Positions 34,828-44,082 of a stretch of 64,000 nt of DNA are shown one piece after another. Under the pieces are notes generated by a model. It made no database searches. It was given only the letters and a program-made list of their open reading frames with translations, and was not told the origin of the DNA. The translations under genes were made by a program, and so were the position numbers. Source of the stretch: Trifolium pratense (lineage: Eukaryota > Streptophyta > Magnoliopsida > Fabales > Fabaceae); the NCBI RefSeq assembly GCF_020283565.1, contig NC_060062.1:55016439-55080438 (forward strand), in the 5' to 3' direction. How positions within the stretch are numbered: the stretch's first letter is position 1; each line of letters begins with the position of its first letter.

Positions 34828-35695
34828 GGCCAATTCTAACATGAACAAGTCCATCAAGTTGTGCATGGTGCACAAGTAGCGATTTATATTATAACCGATA
34901 CGAATTTTACAAAATTCACCGTTTGATTGAAAGTTTATATCATATAGTTCATTTATAAAAATTTTGAATTTTTTTGAAAATCATTTGCTATGTTATTGAG
35001 ACTCATCAAAATTAACGGTATTCAATAATACCCCATAAACCGTTAATTTTGATGGGTCTCAATAACATAGAAAATGATTTGTAAAATTCGTATTCGTTAT
35101 AATATAAATAGCCAGGGGCGTCTCTGGATTTTATGAGGCCCTATGCAAAATATAAAAGTGACATCTTAATATAAAAAATTTAATTTTTTTTAAAAAAAAG
35201 AACTGTCGATTTAAATTGCGTATAATATAAAAAAATCATTTTTATTATTGTAAACATATATATTATCAATATTAAACCAATTGCATCAAATCAAATGAGA
35301 TAAGAAATACAAAATAATTATCTTTGTATATAACGTCAAAAAGGAACCTCCTAATCTAAGTTTAAATTTTATGGAAAGATTAAAATGAACTAAAACTATA
35401 TTTACGAGTATAGATAACTAATCTATTGATACTCATATGATATTATATGAACATTAACAATATATAACTATTAGTTTAGGGCTTAAAAATTTATCTATTA
35501 ATATACATCTGATATTTTATAAGTATAAATAATATATAAGTAATATTATAGAACCTCAAAATTTTGAGCTGAGACCCTCAAAATTTTGAGGCCCGATGCC
35601 GTCGCATACCTTGCACATGTGTGCAAGCCGCCACTGTGAATAGCTACTTGTGCACCATACACAACTGGATAGACTTATTCATGTTAGACAAAGCC
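34828..35695. mobile_element. Mutator-type fold-back MITE, copy 5, interrupted
   Basis: Left end GGCCAATTCTAACATGAAC and right end TTCATGTTAGACAAAGCC, with a perfect 9-bp duplication TATCAAAAT (34819-34827 and 35696-35704). The right arm is split by a hAT MITE at 35113-35636. Confidence 0.9.
35113..35636. mobile_element. hAT-type MITE nested in fold-back copy 5
   Basis: Ends CAGGGGCGTCTCTGG and GCAAGCCGCCACTG (CAG...CTG). Flanking 8-mers TAAATAGC (35105-35112) and TGAATAGC (35637-35644) differ by one base, consistent with a hAT duplication. No coding frame. Confidence 0.75.
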
Positions 35696-36178
35696 TATCA
35701 AAATTCATGATGCAATAATGTGACCGTTGTTTAAAATCACATTAATTTGCTTTAACTTTCTTTTTTTTATAACTTTGTTACTTATAAAGGAAAAGTGTAC
35801 AAGACAGATCATAGATCATGGTTCGAGTTATGATGCCAAGGTCATCTTGTTTACATGACATATGATGGTACATGCATGTGTGAACACACTAGAGTGAACT
35901 ATATGATATACTGTGAGATTAATTAAAACTGGTTGGTAGCCATCTTAGCATTCATGGAGTATGGGATGCATGCTCCCAATTATTGCAGCCACACCATTCA
36001 CCAACCTTGTTGAGACGACAAAGCTTTCTTTCATTCTTCACAATAAAACTTGAATTGGACACCGGTCGAACAGTAAACCTACACACTATACACAATTCAG
36101 TTATTTGAATGGTAACCATTATTCGGAGATATCTCGTCGGTTCCATGTCTGATTCAGTTTTTAAAATATCGATATAAG

Positions 36179-36375
36179 TATAAAGGAATGAATAAAGTTG
36201 TATATTGCATTACATTTGAGAGTTTACAAGAGGTGTATATATACACAAGTATAGTAACCTAATTGGAGTAAATTAAGGAACAAATATCTCCAACAATTAA
36301 GGTGATTGACTCTATAGACTTTATACAAATCCTAAAATAATAATGATAATAATTAAATACTAATTATGCTTGATA
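36179..36375 (-). repeat. 3' LTR of the Ale-like element
   Basis: 197 bp; starts TATAAAGGAATG and ends ATGCTTGATA on the + strand. Confidence 0.95.
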
Positions 36376-37568
36376 TCCCCCCGCAAGTTGGGCGACCTGG
36401 AAGAAAGATGCAACTTGGATAGTAGAAACTCGAACCGGGGGCGAAGCAGAGGCTTGGTGAGAATGTCAGCAAGCTGGTCGTTGGTAGAGACGAAGGAAAC
36501 ACGAAAACGGCCACGTTGAACGTTTTCACGGACAAAGTGATAAGCTAAGGCTATGTGCTTCATTCTGGAGTGGAAGACAGGATTAGCACTCAGATGTGTA
36601 GCACCGAGATTGTCGCAGTAGATGACAGGACCAGCTGTAGGAGTGTGACCAAGTTCAGTGAACAAAGAGAGTACCCAAAGGAGTTCACTGGCCGTGTCGG
36701 CCAAGGCTTTATATTCAGCTTCAGTGGATGATCGAGCAACCGAGCGTTGCTTGCGGGAACTCCAAGAGATGGGGGTGTCGCCAAGATAGAGCAGGTAACC
36801 AGTGGTAGAGATGTAATCATCTTTGTCACCCGCCCAGTCCGCATCTGAGTACGCATGAAAGTTCAGGGGAGCAGTCGCGGAGATGAAAATGCCTTTGTCG
36901 CAAGAGCCGGCCAGATAGCGAAGTAGGCGCTTGAGAGCCAACCAGTGCATGGTGCTCGGGTTCTGCATGAACTGAGCAAGTTTGTTGGTCGCGAAGGCAA
37001 TGTCTGGTCGAGTAAGACTCAAGTATTGGAGACTTCCAACTAGTGCTCGGTATTCAGTCGGGGAGGGCAAGGGATCACCAGAGTTTTTGAGCAGCGGAGG
37101 AGTAGCAGTTATTGGAGTGGACGCTGGTTTAGCTTCTGTCATGCCCGACTTTTGAAGGAGATCAGTGATGTATTTCCGTTGTGAAAGAAACATGCCCGCA
37201 GCGGAAGGAATGACTTCAACACCCAGGAAATAATTGAGATAGCCAAGATCTTTCAATGAGAAACGGGCAGCAAGTGTAGCAATGAGACGAGACAATTCTG
37301 TCGAGGAGCTCCCCGTAACAATGATGTCGTCGACATAGACGAGCAAGTATAGTGTCGCGCGTGGTGTCCGCTGAATGAACAAAGAAGCATCGGCGGTGGA
37401 ATTGACGAAGCCAATGGAGAGCAGGAATACACGAAGTTCCATATACCAAGCGCGAGGAGCTTGCTTTAACCCGTAGAGCGCCTTCTTTAGGCGACAGACA
37501 TGATCAGGGAAGCTTTTGTTAACAAAGCCAGGTGGTTGAGCCATGTAGACCTCCTCGTTGAGCGTCCC
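36360..37568 (-). pseudogene. pol C-terminal part: reverse transcriptase and RNase H
   Basis: Continues in the same frame after the stop at 37569-37571. The first Met gives 394 codons (from 37544). It holds the reverse transcriptase fingers/palm with LYGLKQAPRAWY and the catalytic YVDD (residues 70-73 from that Met), then Copia RNase H with SDADWAGD and SSTEAEYKAL, and the usual tail ADILTKPL. The end overlaps the 3' LTR by 16 bp, as in many Copia elements. It is disabled only by separation from the upstream frame. Confidence 0.9.
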
Positions 37569-40487
37569 TTAAAGAAAGGCATTGTTAACATCAAGCAGGC
37601 GGACGGACCATCCTTGTCGAACTGCCAAGGCGAGGATGATCCGAATTGTCACTGGTTTGACGACGGGGCTAAATGTTTCTGTGTAGTCACAACCAGGGCG
37701 TTGATGGAAACCCTTAGCGACCAATCGAGCCTTGTACCTATCAATGGACCCATCTGGATTTCTCTTGATGCGAAAGACCCACTTACAACCAACCAAATTT
37801 TGAGCAGAGGAACGACCAACGAGTTCCCAGGTGTTGTTGCGATGTAGGGCATCAAATTCAGCCAACATGGCGGAACGCCAGTCCGGATCACGAAGGGCTT
37901 GGGTAATAGTACTAGGTTCCATCGGGGATGAGGGACGGACATGGAGGTTGAGTTTGTGGATGGGTTTGACGATGTTGTTTTTGGACCGGGTGATGATCCC
38001 ACCGCCATGGGGTTCAGTGGTCGTTGTGGGGGGAGAGGTCGTTTGTGGTTGTGGGAGCAATGTTGGCTGTAAGGAGGAAGGGGGGTCATTACTGGTCGTT
38101 TCATTGCTCGTTGTATTTGAGGACGAGGATTGGGATGTGGTCGGGGAGGAAATGCCAGACGGGGAGGGAGGCTCAACAAGTGAGGTATCCGGGGATGTGG
38201 GATTGGTGCTCGCAGTAGGTGGAGCGATGGTCGGCAAGACGGGCAGTTGGAGTGGACCAGTCTGTGAGGTCGTGGACGTGATCGGTTGGGCCACCAGTGA
38301 ACGGAAGGGGAATTCAGTTTCGACGAACTTGACATGGCGAGAGGTGTAAATCCGTCCAGTTGAAGGATCGAGGCATAGATATGCATGTTGATCAGCTGAG
38401 TAACCTACAAAAACACACATAGTAGACTTTGGAGCAAGTTTATGGTTAGCATAAGGTTTAATCCAGGGAAAACACAAACATCCAAAACATTTTAATTTAT
38501 GATAATCCGGACTAATGCGGATGAGTTTAGAGTAAGGTGATTGGTGCCCGAGGATTGGGGTAGGGAGACGGTTAATGAGGTAGGCTGCAGTGGTCATGGC
38601 GTGAGGCCAGTAGGTGAGGGGAAGGCCAGCGTGGTGAAGGAGGGAGAGACCGGTTTCGGCAATGTGCCGATTCCGCCGTTCAGAGATGCCATTGTGTTCG
38701 GGTGTATGAGGGGGAGTGGTGTGGTGACTTATGCCATGAGTACTTAGAAAGGAACGAAGACCAATGTATTCGCCACCATTGTCAGTGTATAGGACTTTTA
38801 TTTTGTGTTGGTAGAAGTTTTCAACTAGTGTTTTAAATTTGGGAAAAATAGATTGCACATCAGATTTTAGTTTCATGGGATATAGCCATATATAGCGAGT
38901 ATAATGATCAACAAACAAACAATAGTAACGAAGACCATCAATAGATAAAACAGGGGAAGTCCATACATCAGAAAAAATTATTTCTAATGGATAAGTAGAT
39001 GTAAGAGTAGATTCATGAAAAGGAAGTTTATGACTTTTATTAATTTGGCATGAATTACAATCTGATTGCGGAAATTTATTTGAACCTAAAGAAAAATGAT
39101 GTTGAATAAATTTAAAGATGGAAGTTGAAGGGTGTCCAAGCTTGTGATGCCAGGAAGCAGAGGATTCCACTTGGACGGTGTGGGCGGAAGGTGAGGTCGT
39201 GGGCAACAGATAAAGTCCATTCACACATGAGCCTTTATGGGTTGTTTGGCGTGTCTGCAAGTCCATGACATAAAAAGAGTTTGGTAAGAAAACAACGGCA
39301 GAGTTAGTTTGTTTGGTGAGTTGAGAAACAGAAATGATTTGTTGTTTCATGGAGGGAACATAAAGAGCATTAGACAAGGATAAATCATTAATTAAAAGTG
39401 TTCCAGAGTGAGAGATGTTTAAACCTGAACCATTCCCCATGAAGAGGGAGTCGGGGCCAGTGTATGGATGGTGAAGTGCCAGATTTGTAAGGTCGTTGGT
39501 CACATGATGTGTTGCTCCACTATCGAGCAGGAAACCAGGCGAGGATGTGCCAGCAGTAGCGGTGTGGGCCTGGGCCTGGCCAGTGGTGCTCGGAGAAGAA
39601 CGAGGAGGTGCGGGGACGCTGGGGTGTTGGGTCCGAAAGAGTTGGCAGTCAGCGAGGACGTGTCCCTTGGTGTTGCACCATTGACATCGACCAAGGAATG
39701 GTTTGCGATCACCTGGGCGTTGGTTGGTCGGTGCAGGTGCCTGACTTGGTCGAGGCTTGTTGTTGGTCGACCTTGCCTGAGCGTGCAGCGCAGTAACAGG
39801 AGCAGGTGATTGGCGTTGAGCAGCAGCAAGAGAGAGTTCCTGGATGAGGAGCTTTTCGAGGAGATCATCAAAGGTGATTGGAGTGTCCCTTGCGTTGACC
39901 CCATCAATGACTGCTCGGTAACCGTCATCAAGGCCGCGCAAGACATGGTCGGTCATGTCCTCGACGGAGACAGCAGATCCGAGAGAGGCGAGGAGATCAG
40001 CAGTTTGCTTCAGAGAGTGCATGTAGGTCGTGATGGATTGAGTACCTTTCGAGGCCATCCGAAGACGTTCCTTGAGTTGTTTAAGGTGACTGCGGGAGGC
40101 TTTGGCATAGGTGTTCTTGAGAAGCTCCCAGAGGTCGTGCGAGGTCTTCGTCTGGGACACCAAGGAGGCCACCTCGTCGGAAAGAGTGGTGAGGATGGCA
40201 CCATAGATGAGGCGATCCTGGCGACGCCATGTTTGAAAAGCAGGGTTTGGTGATGTTACCGGAGGCGTTGCGGTGGTGGTGATCGTTGCTGTCGGCGCAG
40301 GGAACGATCCATCAGTGTATTTGAGTAGATCAAAACCATCAAGGAAGGCTTCTACCTGGAGTTTCCAATTGAGGTAATTGGTAGGGAGAAGCTTGGTGAC
40401 ACCGCTGAGGGTGATACACGCAAAGGGTTTGGAGGGTTCATAGGGGTTAGCTATGGAGCGAGAGCCATCGGAAGCCATGGGAGGCAA
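37569..40487 (-). CDS. gag-pol N-terminal part: Gag, protease, integrase, start of reverse transcriptase
   Basis: 972 codons. Gag occupies about 1-265 and the CCHC zinc knuckle [14 protein letters not shown] lies at 268-281. The protease motif LDSGATHHV starts at 321. A pre-integrase HHKLGHPS is near 450. The integrase core holds [13 protein letters not shown] and [15 protein letters not shown] Ser/Thr/Pro-rich linker follows, then the first reverse transcriptase blocks ([13 protein letters not shown]). The frame ends at a TAA within the block LLDVNNAFL, where the family has a sense codon, commonly CAA. Downstream sequence stays in frame, so one nonsense change is the only visible lesion. Confidence 0.92.
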   Translation of the reverse strand: MPPMASDGSRSIANPYEPSKPFACITLSGVTKLLPTNYLNWKLQVEAFLDGFDLLKYTDGSFPAPTATITTTATPPVTSPNPAFQTWRRQDRLIYGAILTTLSDEVASLVSQTKTSHDLWELLKNTYAKASRSHLKQLKERLRMASKGTQSITTYMHSLKQTADLLASLGSAVSVEDMTDHVLRGLDDGYRAVIDGVNARDTPITFDDLLEKLLIQELSLAAAQRQSPAPVTALHAQARSTNNKPRPSQAPAPTNQRPGDRKPFLGRCQWCNTKGHVLADCQLFRTQHPSVPAPPRSSPSTTGQAQAHTATAGTSSPGFLLDSGATHHVTNDLTNLALHHPYTGPDSLFMGNGSGLNISHSGTLLINDLSLSNALYVPSMKQQIISVSQLTKQTNSAVVFLPNSFYVMDLQTRQTTHKGSCVNGLYLLPTTSPSAHTVQVESSASWHHKLGHPSTSIFKFIQHHFSLGSNKFPQSDCNSCQINKSHKLPFHESTLTSTYPLEIIFSDVWTSPVLSIDGLRYYCLFVDHYTRYIWLYPMKLKSDVQSIFPKFKTLVENFYQHKIKVLYTDNGGEYIGLRSFLSTHGISHHTTPPHTPEHNGISERRNRHIAETGLSLLHHAGLPLTYWPHAMTTAAYLINRLPTPILGHQSPYSKLIRISPDYHKLKCFGCLCFPWIKPYANHKLAPKSTMCVFVGYSADQHAYLCLDPSTGRIYTSRHVKFVETEFPFRSLVAQPITSTTSQTGPLQLPVLPTIAPPTASTNPTSPDTSLVEPPSPSGISSPTTSQSSSSNTTSNETTSNDPPSSLQPTLLPQPQTTSPPTTTTEPHGGGIITRSKNNIVKPIHKLNLHVRPSSPMEPSTITQALRDPDWRSAMLAEFDALHRNNTWELVGRSSAQNLVGCKWVFRIKRNPDGSIDRYKARLVAKGFHQRPGCDYTETFSPVVKPVTIRIILALAVRQGWSVRLLDVNNAFL

Positions 40488-40550
40488 AGTGTTACGGCAA
40501 ACGGAGAAAAAACGGCGTTTTCTGGTTTAACAGGGTAGGGCTGGAACGTT

Positions 40551-40564
40551 ACCAACTGATACCA
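40551..40564 (-). other. primer-binding site of the Ale-like element
   Basis: TGGTATCAGTTGGT on the minus strand, directly next to the 5' LTR; initiator-Met tRNA type. Confidence 0.8.
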
Positions 40565-40761
40565 TATAAAGGAATGAATAAAGTTGTATATTGCATTACA
40601 TTTGAGAGTTTACAAGAGGTGTATATATACACAAGTATAGTAACCTAATTGGAGTAAATTAAGGAACAAATATCTCCAATAATTAAGGTGATTGACTCTA
40701 TAGACTTTATACAAATCCTAAAATAATAATGATAATAATTAAATACTAATTATGCTTGATA
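40565..40761 (-). repeat. 5' LTR of the Ale-like element
   Basis: 197 bp, one visible difference from the partner LTR. Confidence 0.95.
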
Positions 40762-40766
40762 ATAAG

Positions 40767-41295
40767 AACATGAGTTTTGCCCCCATTATTAGACTAGATT
40801 TGTGTAACTAGCTATCCGTATGGCTTTATCTTGCTTTCATGCAATTTAATTTACATTTAATTAAGTTGTATACAATTATTGGTTGTTTATAAGTTTCTCT
40901 CAATATTTTGAAAAAAAAAATTCTCCCAATTTCTGATTGTCAATCATTCACGCTCTAATGAAACAAAATAAATGGCTAAGGGGTAATCTAATGAAACAAA
41001 ATAAATGGCTAAGGGAGGGGTAATGACACTTAAGAATTGTTATTTGGACGTTATTATACAATTTTGTTTGTTTGATTAGTTATTTATATCACCACCTTGT
41101 GTTTGACATGCTAGCAATTTGGTCATCATTTCATTTTTTTTCTTTGGAATAAAAGAGTGGCCGAAAAGAAAATTACAAAGTGCTCTCTCCATACTTAATA
41201 TATAAGTTCAGTTTTTAAATATATTGAAAAAAATGATGTATCTAAACTATTATTATAAACTAGATACATTAATACTTTAATGTATCTTAAAAGTT
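40767..41295. other. intergenic, no gene seen
   Basis: Contains a short tandem duplication (TCTAATGAAACAAAATAAATGGCTAAGG-like units near 40955-41015) and otherwise AT-rich sequence. Confidence 0.5.
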
Positions 41296-41309
41296 AAATT
41301 CATCTATAA

Positions 41310-41445
41310 CTGGACCAATAAAGTGTGACACAAGTGGTAGATACTTGGTCCCCTTAATTCTTTGATCCTGGGTTCGATTCCCGGTTAGTGCGTATGGAAA
41401 AACATTTGTTAGGAGATTTCGCGGAGGATACCTTTCCTTTAAAAA
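41310..41445 (+). mobile_element. tRNA-derived SINE (Au-like) with 14-bp duplication
   Basis: A-box-like ACAAGTGGTAGATAC (about 41331) and B-box GGGTTCGATTCC (41370-41381), then a body with CGTATGGAAAAACATTTG. It is flanked by a perfect direct repeat AAATTCATCTATAA (41296-41309 and 41446-41459). A T-run, then an A-run, precede the right repeat. The long duplication indicates LINE-type target-primed insertion. Confidence 0.85.
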
Positions 41446-41903
41446 AAATTCATCTATAATTGAATCTATGTCAAACTTACTAGCTTTGTCAACAAAAAAA
41501 ATATATATATCAAACTTAATAGCAACGTATAATTTTATGTAGTCAACTATGCTATTTGAAAAAAACTCATCATGTACTTTATTTTTAAGCCTTGCCTTAA
41601 GAATTTTTATTGATAATATTAATAAGGTTTTCTGTATTTGTTGTAGAGACAAAAAAAAAATGTTAAAATAAGATGAATAAAATTAATCCATATCAAATGA
41701 TAATTCTTTCTGCTATTATATTTCTTCTAATTTTTATATTTTTAAGCTAAATACATTTTATTAAAATAGTTAAGCATAAAATTATGCCTATACTTATATA
41801 ACATTGAGCTAATGTAATAATAGGTCAGACCTAATCCAAAAATTAAGTAGGTAACAAACTTACATAGACTTTATGAAGTCAATTTTAAGAGAAATATCAC
41901 AAA

Positions 41904-43157
41904 TAGAGGTGGGAATAGGTTATGTCGGCTTATAGGGACCTATAGTTAGAGGTGGAAACAGGCCAGGCCGGCCTACATGGCCTTAAGGCCTAGCCTACAT
42001 AGGCTCAGGCCAGGCCAACCTATTTCTTTAAATAGAACAGGCCAATGCTTTTTTATAAGCCTATTTAGCTAAAAAGACCAGGCCGCAGGCCATTAAAAAA
42101 GCCTTTGAGGCCTACTAGGCCGGCCTATTTAAGTTAACATGAATAATATTTTTATTACGATTATTATTTATATATTAAAATTTATACTTTGATTAAATTA
42201 TAAATCTATTAACTTTTTAAGTAATTTAAGTTTATTAATCTACATTAGTTTTTAACATATATAAATGTATTATTATAAACTAGAATTGAAATATGATGAC
42301 ATATATAGTCAAATTCTCTAAAATATCAAATGAAACATTATTTTATTAGTTCATAAGTATATTTCAAAATAAATATAATTATTTATTTAAATATGTTCAT
42401 ATGAAATAGACTTTTAAACAGGCTAACAGGCCACATCAGACTTTCAAAAGGTCAGGCTCAGGCCTAGAATTTAAGCCTATGATAGGCCACAGGCCAGGCT
42501 CAGACCTTCGATTTTTTGACAGGCCAGGCTCAGGCTTGGCAAAGCCTAGCTCGGCCTAGCCTATTCCCACCTCTACCTATAGTCTAGCCTACATAGGCTC
42601 AGGCTAGGCTAGCTTATTTCTTTAAATAGAGCAGGACAAGACTTTTTTATAAGCCTATTTAGCTAAAAAGATCATGCTGCAGGCCATTATAAAAGTCTTC
42701 TAGGCCTACCAGACCGACCTATTTAAGTTAATTATGAATAATACTTTTATTACTATTATTAGTTATGTATTAAAATTTGTACTTTAATTAAATTATAAAT
42801 CTATTAACTTTTTTAGTAGATTAATTTTATTATTCTACATTAATTTTTCATATATATATATATAAATTTATTATTATAAACTAGAATTGAAATATGATGA
42901 TATATATAGTCAAATTCTCTAAAATATAATGTTAAATATCAAAAGGAATATTGATTTATTAGTTCATAAGTATATTTAAAAATAAATATAATCATTTATT
43001 TATATATGTTCATATGAAATAGGATTTTAAACAGGCTAACATGCCACATCAGGCTTTCAAAAGGTCAGGCTCGGGCCTAAAAAATAAGCCTATGATAGAT
43101 CACAGACCAATCTCAAGTTTGTCAAAGTCTAGCTCGACATAGCTATTTCCACCTCTA
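41904..43157. mobile_element. hAT MITE, outer copy of a self-nest
   Basis: Ends TAGAGGTGGGAATAGG and CTATTTCCACCTCTA; flanking 8-mers ATCACAAA (41896-41903) and ATTACAAA (43158-43165) with one mismatch. Without its insert it is about 0.6 kb. GGCCTA/TAGGCC words dominate both ends. Confidence 0.8.
41947..42575. mobile_element. hAT MITE, inner copy of the same family
   Basis: 629 bp with ends TAGAGGTGGAAACAGGCC and CCTATTCCCACCTCTA and a perfect 8-bp duplication CCTATAGT (41939-41946 and 42576-42583). It lies 43 bp inside the outer copy and is in the same orientation. Confidence 0.88.
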
Positions 43158-43165
43158 ATTACAAA

Positions 43166-43976
43166 CTCTCACCTTATTATAGTCTTGTACTCCTCATGTG
43201 ATGAAAAATCTCAAAAGCCTCCAACTCTTCATGTAGAATATACAGGTGTAGTAACTGATTTGAGCCGTCCGATTAAAATTGGTAGTTACAATTATTTTAA
43301 TGTATAAAACTGTGTAATACTAGAATCGTCTGATCTCAAATGAAGAGTTGATATTTAATACCGCATAAAACTGCATATAAATCTTTCGGCATGAAATCCA
43401 TGTCCTAAAAATTGACCTTCCTATGTAAAAAAATAAAAATAGACCTTCCAAAATAGCCTTATAATTGTCTTAGATTTGTAGGTATTAGATTAGATTAGAT
43501 TTTAATATGAAAAAATAATACATGCATTTTCTTAAATGCAAGCATGACACCCACAAATTGTCCATCTTATTAATTAACAAATTGTCTTAAGCAAAATATT
43601 TTAAACACTTTTAATATATTTTGTATTATTTAATTATAAAAATATCAACCAAAAAATAAACAAATTCATTTTTGAGGTGATATTTTCATCTTGAAAGCTA
43701 GCAAGAAAGGCTTGCCATTGTTCCCAATATAATATATAAATAGACATGCAAGTAGAAAATTGAATAACAAATATTTGAGTGAGAGAATCGAAATATAAAG
43801 GAGGAAAATAGTAGCTCTTTTGAATCCAATCCACTTCCTTTTCATTTGCCTTTTCTAGTACCATTTCTAAAGTGCAAAAAAGCTCTTATCTTCTCCTCTA
43901 AAAACCTTATATCATCCAAACAATCAAATTCCACATATATACACACAAAGCGTAGAACACAAAAACTAACTCCATT
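43166..43976. promoter_or_regulatory. upstream region of the WAV3-like gene
   Basis: No bounded repeat. The stretch 43850-43976 is probably the transcribed leader because an open, A/C-rich sequence runs into the first exon. No certain TATA box could be placed. Confidence 0.3.
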
Positions 43977-44082
43977 ATGGTTGCTGGATGGAAAAGAGCA
44001 TTTTACACTTCCAAAAGACAAAGAGTCCAAAATATTAGCAGAAAGCCACCACCATCAACAACATTTGGACATGGACAATATT
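43977..44082 (+). other. out-of-frame WAV3-family N-terminus
   Basis: The ATG at 43977 opens MVAGWKRAFYTSK, which resembles the conserved N-terminus of WAV3/EDA40 proteins (M-x-x-GWRRAFCTS). The frame ends at a stop near 44080. The next family-like segment, LPKDKESKILAE, is in another frame, so the break lies at about 44003-44012. It may act as an upstream ORF if the gene is transcribed. Confidence 0.6.

Larger units (their letters stand above)
36179..40761 (-). mobile_element. Ale-like Ty1/Copia retrotransposon, nearly intact
   Basis: 4.6 kb, minus orientation. Short LTRs of 197 bp (36179-36375 and 40565-40761) differ at one visible base (C/T near 36293/40679). The 5-bp duplication ATAAG is perfect (36174-36178 and 40762-40766). 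LTR termini are TATC...TATA on the element strand rather than TG...CA. The primer-binding site TGGTATCAGTTGG abuts the 5' LTR, and a GCGGGGGGAT purine tract abuts the 3' LTR. One long gag-pol frame is interrupted by a single in-frame stop. Lineage (RE1/Ale type) is judged from the Gag and pol style. Confidence 0.92.

Noticed and set aside
35952..36146. 64-codon minus-strand frame with several Cys (WCGCNNWEHA)
   Set aside because: Considered as a small cysteine-rich peptide, but it has no signal peptide or family spacing and ends a few bases from an insertion site; no support.
37831..38386. Long frames opposite or shifted to the Ale-like gag-pol (37831-38349 plus, 37649-38386 minus)
   Set aside because: These are shadows of the Ser/Thr/Pro-rich linker of the real polyprotein.
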